From positions 124,001-188,000 of the forward strand of contig NZ_VAUP01000031.1 in NCBI RefSeq assembly GCF_005871085.1: a stretch of 64,000 bases of DNA, in the 5' to 3' direction. Position 1 is the stretch's first letter. Each line of letters begins with the position of its first letter. This document shows positions 9,530 through 17,133 of this stretch, piece after piece. The notes beneath the pieces are model-generated. The model did not search any database. It was not told the origin of the DNA and saw only the letters and a program-made list of their open reading frames with translations. The DNA comes from Xanthobacter autotrophicus (GTDB lineage Bacteria > Pseudomonadota > Alphaproteobacteria > Rhizobiales > Xanthobacteraceae). A program made the translations under genes and the position numbers.

Positions 9530-10288
9530 CTATTCGCTGCCGTAGCGGTGCAGGTCTGAGCCGTGGCGGCGCAGCCAGGCCTCCGCCTCGCGGCGGTTGG
9601 GACATACCTGCTCCACCAGCCGCCAGAAGCGCGGACCGTGGTTCATCTCCAGCCGGTGGGCGACCTCGTGGGCGGCCAGATAATCCTGGACGAAGGCCGG
9701 CGCCATGATCAGCCGCCACGAGAACGACAGGTCGCCCCGCGCCGAGCATGAGCCCCAGCGGCTCGCCGTATCCCGCAGGGTGATGCGGCCCACCTCTACC
9801 TTCAGCGCGGCTGTATAGGTCTTGACGGCGGCGCCAAGCGCCTGCCGGGCCTCGCGTTTGAGGAAATCCTGCACCCGGCGCGCCAGATGGGGGGCCTCGC
9901 CCGCCACATGCAGGGTGGGGCGGCCGTCCGCATCCGGCGCCACCCAGACGGTACCGCGCGCCTGCGGGCAATGGATGACGCGGTGGGGCGTGCCGTGGAG
10001 CGGAATCAGCGCACCAGGTTCGAACAGCACCTTTTCCGGCAGCCGCACGAGGCGCACGCGCACCCATTCGCGCTGGCGCTGCACGAAATCGCGGGCGAAG
10101 GCGAGGGGCACGTGGGGCGGGGCGGTGAGCGTCACGTCCCGCGCGGCGGCCCGCACCCGGAGGGTGAGCCGGCGCGCCTGGGCATTTCGACGTACCGCCA
10201 CGCGCAGCGGCCCGTCATCAAGCATCAGCTCGATCCATTCGGCCGCCTGCGGTGCGGGCGGCTTTCGGTCCTGACGGCGAAACAGCAT
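9530..10288 (-). CDS. YgjP-like (M48-type) metallopeptidase domain protein
   Basis: A 252-residue protein of the YgjP/DUF45 group. The zinc-binding HExxH-type motif appears as AAHEVAHRLEMNHGPRFW near the C-terminus, preceded by the family's RWGSCSARGDLSFSWRL segment. The N-terminal half contains the basic sequence RRNAQARRLTLRVR typical of the family. Members are predicted zinc-dependent proteases, and in some genomes accompany restriction or DNA-repair genes; no such partner is here. The ATG at 10288 was preferred over one 75 bp upstream, which would intrude on the phaZ spacing. It lies 61 bp downstream of phaZ on the same strand. Confidence 0.85.
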   Translation of the reverse strand: MLFRRQDRKPPAPQAAEWIELMLDDGPLRVAVRRNAQARRLTLRVRAAARDVTLTAPPHVPLAFARDFVQRQREWVRVRLVRLPEKVLFEPGALIPLHGTPHRVIHCPQARGTVWVAPDADGRPTLHVAGEAPHLARRVQDFLKREARQALGAAVKTYTAALKVEVGRITLRDTASRWGSCSARGDLSFSWRLIMAPAFVQDYLAAHEVAHRLEMNHGPRFWRLVEQVCPNRREAEAWLRRHGSDLHRYGSE

Positions 10289-10349
10289 GGGGGCAACCGG
10301 GGCGACGTTACCTCCGTATCTTCCCCTCAATTGCTTCGCCCTGCCAGTG

Positions 10350-11771
10350 CTAAGTCGGAGCAACCCGGGGATAAAAGGCGGTCACCTTGTTGTTGAGGGC
10401 GAACACGTCCGGCCCGTCCTCCACCGCCTCGGCGGCCGGCCGCGCAGTGGGGGCCTGAGCGGTGGCGCCGCGGGGCAGTTCCTGGGACAGGATGAAGTCC
10501 GCGATGCGCGGGGCGATCTCCGAGCGGAAGCGCGAGCCGTTGAACACGCCGTAATGGCCGACGCCCGGCTGCTCGTAATGGGCGCGCTTGTCCTCGGGAA
10601 TGCGCGGGCAGATCTTGTGCGCCGCCTTGGTCTGGCCGATGCCGGAGATGTCGTCCTTCTCGCCTTCCACCGTCATCAGCGCGACGCGGTGGATGGCGTC
10701 GGGCTTCACCACCTGGGAGTGGTGCATGATCTCGCCCTTGGGCAAGGCATGGGTGATGAACACGTTCTCAACCGTTTCAATATAGAACTCGGCCGTGAGG
10801 TCCATGACCGCGAGATACTCGTCGTAGAAGTCGCGATGCTTCTCGGCCGAATCACCGTCGCCCTGCACCAGGTGGTGGAACAGGTCCCAATGGGCCTGCA
10901 GGTGGCGGTCCATGTTCATGGACATGAAGCCGTTGAGCTGCAGGAAGCCGGGATAGACCTCGCGCATGGCGCCCGGATGCGACCACGGCACGGTGGTGAG
11001 CACGGTGCGCTTGAACCAGTCGATGCCGCGATCCTTGGCCATGGCGTTCACCGCCGTGGGCGCCTCGCGGGTGTCGATAGGGCCGCCCATGAGGATCATG
11101 GACTTGGGCACGAAGGGGTCTTCCTCCGCCTCCATGCGCGCCACGGCCATCATCACCGGCACCGCCGGCTGGCACACCGCCATCACGTGGCAGTCGCCGC
11201 CCATGCGGTGGAAGATGGAGATGAGGTAGTCCACATAATCCGACAGGCTGAACCGCCCCTCCGTGAGGGGGACCAGCTTGGCGTCCACCCAGTCGGTGAC
11301 ATAGACGTCGTGGGTGGGCAGCATGGCTTCCACCGTGCCGCGCAGCAGCGTCGCGTGGTGGCCGGACACCGGGGCCACGATGAGCAGGCGCGGCTGCGGC
11401 TGGCGCGGCGGATATTCGAACGCGCGCTCGAAATGCAGCAGGTTGCAGAACGGCCGGCGCCACACGGTGTTCACGTGCACTGGCACGCTCTGGCCGTTCG
11501 CGACGGTATGGGTGATGCCCCAGTCCGGCTTGCCGTAGCGCCGCGTGGTGCGCTCGAACAGCTCGCAGGCCGCCGCCATCGACTTGCCGAGAGTGGTATG
11601 GGAAACCGGATTGATGGGATTGTTGAGGACCGCCCGGCTGGCGTCCGCCATCGCCCGCGACGGGTTGAGCGCAGCGTAACCCATCTCGTACATCCAGTAG
11701 AGCGGGGTCGAAAGGCCGACGTCACCCTGGCGTGGTAAACGCAGCGCGCTCGCGAACTCACCGATTGCCAT
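10350..11771 (-). CDS. phaZ: Intracellular poly(3-hydroxybutyrate) depolymerase
   Basis: A 473-residue PHB depolymerase of the intracellular PhaZ (PHB_depo_C) type, which mobilises stored polyhydroxybutyrate. The nucleophile is a cysteine, in VMAVCQPAVPVMMA, as in Cupriavidus PhaZ1, rather than the serine of extracellular enzymes. The C-terminal histidine region is GVGHYGVFNGSRF. There is no signal peptide, in line with action on cytoplasmic granules. A good Shine-Dalgarno (GAGGAGCG) precedes the ATG. It is transcribed divergently from regB-regA, so redox control of PHB breakdown is a plausible inference. A PHA-granule-associated protein occurs later at 50345. Confidence 0.95.
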   Translation of the reverse strand: MAIGEFASALRLPRQGDVGLSTPLYWMYEMGYAALNPSRAMADASRAVLNNPINPVSHTTLGKSMAAACELFERTTRRYGKPDWGITHTVANGQSVPVHVNTVWRRPFCNLLHFERAFEYPPRQPQPRLLIVAPVSGHHATLLRGTVEAMLPTHDVYVTDWVDAKLVPLTEGRFSLSDYVDYLISIFHRMGGDCHVMAVCQPAVPVMMAVARMEAEEDPFVPKSMILMGGPIDTREAPTAVNAMAKDRGIDWFKRTVLTTVPWSHPGAMREVYPGFLQLNGFMSMNMDRHLQAHWDLFHHLVQGDGDSAEKHRDFYDEYLAVMDLTAEFYIETVENVFITHALPKGEIMHHSQVVKPDAIHRVALMTVEGEKDDISGIGQTKAAHKICPRIPEDKRAHYEQPGVGHYGVFNGSRFRSEIAPRIADFILSQELPRGATAQAPTARPAAEAVEDGPDVFALNNKVTAFYPRVAPT

Positions 11772-11908
11772 CTGCGCTCCTCACGATTAGTGCGCTCCAT
11801 TACGGTTGGCGCCTTTTCGGAAACGTGGGCGCACTTGCAGGTTTGGTCAATGCCGACAAAAGACATAGAGTCCGCTTCGCGCACGCTTATGGCATCCGGG
11901 CCACTATT

Positions 11909-11937
11909 CCCTAACGTCACATGGTTAAACGCTAGGG
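11909..11937. promoter_or_regulatory. Inverted repeat upstream of regB (candidate operator)
   Basis: The arms CCCTAACGT and ACGCTAGGG (9 bp, one mismatch) are separated by 11 bp. The repeat ends 52 bp before the regB ATG, in the divergent phaZ-regB gap. Operator function is inferred. Confidence 0.4.
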
Positions 11938-11989
11938 TTCCATGCCGTGCCGCTGCCTCTGAAATCCCCGCCATGAAAGGCGCTCGCTC

Positions 11990-13324
11990 ATGAGCACCGC
12001 CTTCGTCACGCCGCCGCACGGCCGGTCCTTCGGGCTGCGCCTCGACACCTTGATTCGTCTGCGCTGGCTGGCGGTATCTGGACAGATCCTGGCGCTGGTG
12101 GTGGTGAACCTCGGGCTTGGCTTTCCGCTGCCGCTCACCCCCTGCCTCGCGGTGGTGGGGCTCTCGGCGCTGGTGAATGTGCTGCTGCGGGTGAAGTATC
12201 CGGTGGCGCGCCGGCTCGGGGATGCCGCCGCCGGACCGCTGCTCGCCTATGACGTGCTCCAGCTCACCGCCTTGCTTTATCTGACGGGCGGGCTGAAGAA
12301 CCCGTTCGTGCTGCTCTATCTCGCGCCGGTCATGATTTCTTCCACCGCCCTGTCCTGGAGCACCACGGTGTTGCTGGGCGTGCTCGCGGTGACCTGCGCG
12401 GGGACGGTGGGCCTGTGGGCCCGGCCGCTGCCATGGGCGGGCGGCGACCTGCCGGTGTTACCGGACCTCTATCTCGCCGGCATCTGGGTGTCCCTTTCGG
12501 TGGCGGTGGGCTTCATCGGCCTGCACGCCTGGCGGGTGGCCGAGGAAGCGCGCGAACTCGCCGACGCCCTGGCGGCCACCGAGCTGGTGCTGGCGCGCGA
12601 GCAGCATCTGTCCGCCATCGATGGCCTGGCCGCCGCCGCCGCCCACGAACTGGGCACGCCGCTCTCCACCATCGCTTTGGTGGTGAAGGAGATGCAGCGC
12701 TCCATGACCGACGGCGATCCCCATGCGGAGGATGTCGCCCTGCTGCGCGACCAGTCCAATCGCTGCCGCGACATCCTGCAGAAGCTGACGTCCCTCAGCT
12801 CGGGCGACGCGCCCTTCGACCGCATGCCGCTGGCGCTGCTGCTGGAGGAGGTGGTGGAGCCGCACCGCAATTTCGGCATCACCATCAATGTGCAGGTGAA
12901 GGACGATCCGGACGCGCCGGTGATCGCCCGCAATCCCGGTCTGCTCTACGGCCTGGGCAATCTGGTGGAGAATGCGGTGGATTTCGCCACCACGCGGGTC
13001 GATATCAGCGCCCAATGGAGCGTGGCCGGTCTCGACATCGTGGTGGCCGACGACGGCCCGGGCTTTTCGCCGGAGGTGAGCGGGCGCATCGGTCAGCCCT
13101 ATGTGACGTCCCGGGCCCGCGACCGCCTGGAAGAGGACGGCGAAAGCGGGCTGGGCCTCGGCTTCTTCATTGCCAAGACCCTGCTCGAGCGTACCGGTGC
13201 GACGCTGACGTTTCAGAATCGCTTCCCGCCCGAGACCGGCGCAGTCATCCGCATGCACTGGCCGCGCAAGGCTTTGGCCATTGAGACGGATGACTACGCG
13301 ACAAAGGGACGCGGTTCGGATTAA
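11990..13324 (+). CDS. regB: Redox-sensing membrane histidine kinase RegB/PrrB/ActS
   Basis: A 444-residue global redox sensor kinase. The N-terminal half has about six membrane helices. It contains the fully conserved quinone-site heptad GGLKNPF at residues 100-106. The H-box is AAAHELGTPLSTI with phospho-accepting H219, and the redox cysteine is C259 in NRCRDIL. The His-Cys distance of 40 equals that of H225/C265 in Rhodobacter RegB. The ATP-binding domain ends with GLGLGFFIAKTLLER. All known control points of the family (quinone site, cysteine) are therefore intact. RegB reports quinone-pool redox state and controls photosynthesis, CO2 and N2 fixation and hydrogenase genes in relatives. 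regA follows after 84 bp. Confidence 0.95.
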   Translation: MSTAFVTPPHGRSFGLRLDTLIRLRWLAVSGQILALVVVNLGLGFPLPLTPCLAVVGLSALVNVLLRVKYPVARRLGDAAAGPLLAYDVLQLTALLYLTGGLKNPFVLLYLAPVMISSTALSWSTTVLLGVLAVTCAGTVGLWARPLPWAGGDLPVLPDLYLAGIWVSLSVAVGFIGLHAWRVAEEARELADALAATELVLAREQHLSAIDGLAAAAAHELGTPLSTIALVVKEMQRSMTDGDPHAEDVALLRDQSNRCRDILQKLTSLSSGDAPFDRMPLALLLEEVVEPHRNFGITINVQVKDDPDAPVIARNPGLLYGLGNLVENAVDFATTRVDISAQWSVAGLDIVVADDGPGFSPEVSGRIGQPYVTSRARDRLEEDGESGLGLGFFIAKTLLERTGATLTFQNRFPPETGAVIRMHWPRKALAIETDDYATKGRGSD

Positions 13325-13408
13325 TCTACCAGGCAGTCGGCGTAGAAAGCCGCAGCCAGTTCTGTTCGTAGCCGGCCCTGCCGGAGCTGGATTTTTGAGG
13401 AAGACGTT

Positions 13409-13963
13409 ATGAATGAGACGACGCCGCCCGACGTGGGGGAAGACCGGTCGGTTCTGATCGTGGACGACGACCGGTCCTTCCTGCAGCGCCTCGCGCGGGC
13501 CATGGAAGCCCGCGGCTTCGAGGTGGCGACGGCGGAAACCGTGGCCGATGGCCTCGCCCGCGTGGAAGCCTCGGCGCCCGCTTACGCGGTGGTGGACATG
13601 CGCCTCGGCGACGGCACCGGGCTCGACGTGATCTCGGCGCTGAAGCGGCACCGGCCCGGCGCCCGGGCCATCGTGCTCACCGGCTACGGCAACATCGCCA
13701 CGGCGGTGACGGCGGTGAAGATGGGCGCGGTGGACTATCTGGCCAAGCCCGCGGACGCCGACGACGTGGTGGCCGCGCTGCTCGCCAGCGCCGACCACAA
13801 GCCGATCCCACCGGAAAATCCCATGTCCGCCGACCGGGTGCGATGGGAGCATATCCAGCGCGTCTATGAATTGTGCGGCCGCAACGTCTCCGAGACCGCG
13901 CGTCGCCTCTCCATGCACCGCCGCACGCTCCAACGGATTCTGGCCAAGCGCGCGCCGCGGTAG
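13409..13963 (+). CDS. regA: Response regulator RegA/PrrA/ActR
   Basis: A 184-residue response regulator, cognate to RegB. It has the acidic pocket IVDDD (residues 17-21), phospho-acceptor D63 in VVDMRLGDGTGLD (the same number as in Rhodobacter RegA), the threonine/lysine positions LTGYGNIATAV and YLAKPADA, a proline linker (KPIPPENP), and a Fis-type helix-turn-helix NVSETARRLSMHRRTLQRIL at the C-terminus. GAGGAAGAC precedes the ATG. RegA homologues are among the most conserved regulators in alphaproteobacteria, and this one fits end to end. Confidence 0.95.
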   Translation: MNETTPPDVGEDRSVLIVDDDRSFLQRLARAMEARGFEVATAETVADGLARVEASAPAYAVVDMRLGDGTGLDVISALKRHRPGARAIVLTGYGNIATAVTAVKMGAVDYLAKPADADDVVAALLASADHKPIPPENPMSADRVRWEHIQRVYELCGRNVSETARRLSMHRRTLQRILAKRAPR

Positions 13964-13989
13964 CGGCTCGCGCAGGGGGGCTCGGCGCG

Positions 13990-14180
13990 CCGCAGCAGCT
14001 GGCCGGCTCTCGTTTTGAAAGCTGCTGCGTCGACCGGGCAGGATGCGAACCCTCTCCCGCTTGCGGGGGAGGGCAGGGTGGGGGCTGGGGCCTCTCCGCT
14101 TAATCCGCCGCCGTTGTTCTGTCCCGGCGCCTCTGCCCCCTCCCCAACCCTCCCCCGCAAGCGGGAGAGGGAGGAGAGCG
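13990..14180. repeat. Paired palindromic intergenic repeats (copies 2 and 3)
   Basis: Two copies of the CTCCCGCTTGCGGG-type palindrome lie in opposite orientation (cores near 14048-14068 and 14150-14172), so the region can fold on itself. Left of the first copy, 14000-14045 resembles the flank of the copy at 5206-5275 in reverse. The whole gap between regA and mmcB, 13964-14224, holds no gene. Confidence 0.7.
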
Positions 14181-14224
14181 CTGGTGCCCCTGTCTCGAGC
14201 GACGATTAAGTCCAGGAGCGAACG

Positions 14225-14701
14225 CTACATCAGCCCCCGCAGCAGGTCCGGGTCGTAGAGCACGGCCAGCCGGGTTGCGGCGGCGCGGGCGAAGCGCAGG
14301 GTCAAGGCCTTGCGGGTGGCCGGCGCCAGGGGATGGACCGGCGGTTCGCGCAGGCATTCCGCCCCGAAGGCATCCGCCACCAGAAGCCCGGTCTCCTCCG
14401 GCAGGATCTCGACCGGGAAATCCAGCGGCACGGCGAACATCAGCCGGTCGCAGAAGGCGCGGTACTCCGGCCACTTGGCGTCGGTGCGGAAATCCGTGAC
14501 CGACGACTTGATCTCGATGATGGTGATCTCGCCCTTCGGCCCCAGCGCCAGAATGTCCGCCCGGCGGCCCGACACCAGCGCGAATTCCGGAATGCCGGCG
14601 AGCCCGGCCAGCGCCAGATGGCGCAGCACGCCGCGCTGCACGGCCCGCGCCGTCTCCGACTGGCGGCCGTCCGGCCGCAGTTCGGGCAGCAGCTCCCTCA
14701 C
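14225..14701 (-). CDS. mmcB: MmcB family DNA repair protein (PD-(D/E)xK-like)
   Basis: A 158-residue protein of the MmcB (formerly DUF1052) family, known from Caulobacter as a mitomycin C damage-response protein. A nuclease-like core is visible: RRADILAL followed by the ITIIEIKSSVTDFRTDAKWPE segment. This gives the Asp and Glu-x-Lys of a PD-(D/E)xK site. The start is a GTG that overlaps the yihY stop by 4 bp (GTGA), which fixes the reading frame start and implies co-translation. SOS control is known for some homologues, but I do not see a LexA box here because it is internal to the operon. Confidence 0.85.
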   Translation of the reverse strand: MRELLPELRPDGRQSETARAVQRGVLRHLALAGLAGIPEFALVSGRRADILALGPKGEITIIEIKSSVTDFRTDAKWPEYRAFCDRLMFAVPLDFPVEILPEETGLLVADAFGAECLREPPVHPLAPATRKALTLRFARAAATRLAVLYDPDLLRGLM

Positions 14702-15594
14702 GGCTTGGCTTCCACCGGGGTAGCGCCGGCCTCCGCCTCGGCGGCGGCGAAGCCGCGCTTGATGGCGGCGTTCAGTTCGCCGCCGAACACGAAGATGGAC
14801 GCCGTAAGGTACAGGAAGACCAGCGCTATCATCACCGAGGCGAGGCCGGCATAGGTGCTGACGTAATTGGCGGGAAATTCGGCGAGGTAGAAGCCGAAGG
14901 TGGTGGCCGCCACCAGCCACAGCACCAGCGTGACGAGGATGCCCGGCGCCACCTCGGCGAGCGAACGCCGCCCCGCCGGCAGCCACAGATGGGCCACCAC
15001 CAGCGACACCACCAGGATGATGGAGGTGGCGCCGAAGCGGATCAGGGTGATGGCCCCCGAGAACGGCTTCAGTGCCGGCACCTGCGCCACCACCGCCTGC
15101 CAGATGAGCGGCCCCAGCACCACCAGGAACGACAGGGCCAGCATGGAGACGGCGGCCAGCAGCACGTAGCCGATCGATTCGAGCCTGAGCCAGTACCAGG
15201 AGCGCATCTCCTTCACCCCATAGGCGCGGTTGAGGCCGATGCGCAGGCTTTCGATGCCGTTGGAGGAGAAGTAGATGGCGAGCACCACGCCATAGGTGAG
15301 CACGTCGGTGCGCACCTGGTTCACCACATTGTAGATCTCGCGCGAGATGGGGCCGGCCACCTGCTGGGGCCAGGTCTCCAGGATCAGCTGGATGGTCTCG
15401 TTGGCCAAAGGCTGGAGGTTGAGGAAGCCGGCCAGCGCGGTCACGAAGATCAGGAACGGGAAGAGCGACATCAGCGCCGACAGGGCGATATGGCTGGCGA
15501 TCGCCCAGCCGTCGTCGGCGGCGAACGTCCAGAACGCATCCAGCGGAATATGGATGATGCGCCGCAGCATGGAGACTCCCGTTTCCTCCCACAT
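14698..15594 (-). CDS. YihY/virulence factor BrkB family membrane protein
   Basis: A 298-residue inner-membrane protein with about six transmembrane helices and the YihY pattern. The N-terminal amphipathic region (DDGWAIASHIALSALMSLFPFLIFVTALAG) is followed by the central SNGIESLRIGLNRAYGV segment and the C-terminal FLYLTASIFVFGGELNAA helix that ends the family domain. The family was once annotated as RNase BN, wrongly. Function is unknown; transport or envelope roles are proposed. Two ATGs (15594 and 15570) both have ribosome binding sites; the longer was kept. It is first in a two-gene operon with mmcB. Confidence 0.88.
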   Translation of the reverse strand: MWEETGVSMLRRIIHIPLDAFWTFAADDGWAIASHIALSALMSLFPFLIFVTALAGFLNLQPLANETIQLILETWPQQVAGPISREIYNVVNQVRTDVLTYGVVLAIYFSSNGIESLRIGLNRAYGVKEMRSWYWLRLESIGYVLLAAVSMLALSFLVVLGPLIWQAVVAQVPALKPFSGAITLIRFGATSIILVVSLVVAHLWLPAGRRSLAEVAPGILVTLVLWLVAATTFGFYLAEFPANYVSTYAGLASVMIALVFLYLTASIFVFGGELNAAIKRGFAAAEAEAGATPVEAKP

Positions 15595-15736
15595 CGGGCT
15601 TTCCTCGGCGAATGGCAAGCACGCGCGGCGCGTGTCCCGCGCGCGCCGCGCCGGCTGGCCGAGGGCGGGGCCATGGGATAGGAACGAGGGCAGGCTGCGG
15701 CAGCTCTGCCGTACCCGAACGTTTGCGGACAGGACC

Positions 15737-16855
15737 ATGCCGAGCCCCGACCAGGGACCCGCCTTGCCCAGCCTCATGGCGCGGCTCTCAGGCCTCTTGA
15801 GCCCCAGCCATTTCAAGCTCGGGCTGCGGGCGGCCATTGCCGGGCTCGTGGCCTATGGACTGGCCACCGGACTTGCCCTGCCCAACGGCTATTGGGCGGT
15901 GCTCACCGCGGTGCTGGTGGTGCAGGCCACCATCGGCGCCAGCCTGACGGTGGCCATCGACCGGGCGCTGGGCACGGTGGTGGGCGGCGTGGTGGGCGTG
16001 GCCGCGGCCATGCTGGCGGGCAATTCGGCGACGCTGACCTATGTGGCGCTGGGCGTCGCCGTGTTCTTCACCGCCACTTTGTCGGCCCGCTCCGCCAGCT
16101 TCAAGCTGGCGCCGGTGACGGTGGTGATCGTGCTGCTGGCGGATCCGAGCCATCTGGAGCCGTGGCTGTCCGGCCTGCACCGGGTGTTCGAGATCGCGGT
16201 GGGCGGGGTGGTCGGCATGGCTTCGTCCATCCTGATCCTGCCCGAGCGGGCGCTGTTGCGGCTGTTCCCCCATTGCGCCAAGGCCTTGCGCTTCAACGCC
16301 GGACTGCTGGAGCTGGGCCGCGACGGGCTGCTCGGGCGCGGCCTCGACCCCACCGCCCTCGACCGGCTGAATTCCGGCGCCCGCCAGGCCCTGCGCGCCG
16401 CCGACGCGCGCATTTCCGAGGCGTTGCGCGAACAGGTGGGCGGATTGACCGGGCAGGTGGACCCGGCGCCGGTGGTGCGCTCCTGCCGCCGGCTGTGGCA
16501 CTCGGTGATCATCCTGCTGCGCGGCGCCGACCGGCCCATGGACAAGGAGGTGGCCGACCGCGTCGCCCCGAGCCTGGATGCCGCCGTGTCCGGGCTGAAC
16601 GGCCATATCCTCGCCCTCGCCGATCGCCTCGATGGGCAGGCGGTGGAAGGGATCGAGGAAAAGGCGCAGGCCGCGCGGGCGGCGGTGGCGGCGCTGGAGG
16701 CTGAGGCCGAGCGCCTCAACGGCGAGGGCGTGCTGGAGACGGCGGGCGCCGATACCCTCACCGCGCTGTTTGCGGCGGTCTCCGCCTGCAATCACGTGCG
16801 GGAGAATCTGGACGACCTCGCCGCGAGGTTCGACGAGATCGAAGCGGAGCGGTAA
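15737..16855 (+). CDS. FUSC family transporter (fusaric acid resistance/aromatic exporter-like)
   Basis: A 372-residue membrane protein. Residues about 25-185 hold six closely spaced hydrophobic helices starting with FKLGLRAAIAGLVAYGLATGLALPNGYWAVLTAVLV, the FUSC/ArAE signature. The remaining 190 residues are a cytosolic helical domain rich in Ala, Leu and Arg with coiled-coil character. Classic FUSC proteins have two such membrane halves (about 650-750 residues), so this is a half-size member. Substrate unknown; aromatic acid or stress-related efflux is the family guess. It is divergent from yihY. Confidence 0.85.
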   Translation: MPSPDQGPALPSLMARLSGLLSPSHFKLGLRAAIAGLVAYGLATGLALPNGYWAVLTAVLVVQATIGASLTVAIDRALGTVVGGVVGVAAAMLAGNSATLTYVALGVAVFFTATLSARSASFKLAPVTVVIVLLADPSHLEPWLSGLHRVFEIAVGGVVGMASSILILPERALLRLFPHCAKALRFNAGLLELGRDGLLGRGLDPTALDRLNSGARQALRAADARISEALREQVGGLTGQVDPAPVVRSCRRLWHSVIILLRGADRPMDKEVADRVAPSLDAAVSGLNGHILALADRLDGQAVEGIEEKAQAARAAVAALEAEAERLNGEGVLETAGADTLTALFAAVSACNHVRENLDDLAARFDEIEAER

Positions 16856-16904
16856 CACTATCCGCCGGCTGGAGCGAGCCCCGATTTTTGCGCGTGGAAA
16901 TCAC

Positions 16905-16925
16905 TTATTTTCCGCCAGAAAATAA
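16905..16925. promoter_or_regulatory. AT-rich perfect palindrome upstream of mcd (candidate operator)
   Basis: TTATTTTC-CGCCA-GAAAATAA is a perfect inverted repeat (8-bp arms, 5-bp spacer) in an AT-rich patch within very GC-rich DNA. It lies 50 bp after the FUSC stop and 208 bp before the mcd ATG. The form suits a TetR-type or similar dimeric repressor. The 278-bp gap shows no gene. Confidence 0.5.
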
Positions 16926-17133
16926 TTCGTGGGCAATGCCGCGCATGGGAAGAAGGTCGGATCGACCCTTCCGGCGAATTCCTCTCTAAGTCACCGCCAC
17001 GCGCGGGCGCCGCACAATGGCACCGCGCCGCTGATCCCGGCGCACACCGCAGCCGTAATCAGGCGTTGCTTTGGTCCGGTTCCAAGGCAAGGATATGCCA
17101 ATTCTGCAACGCACAATCGGGGAGAAAGCCTTC

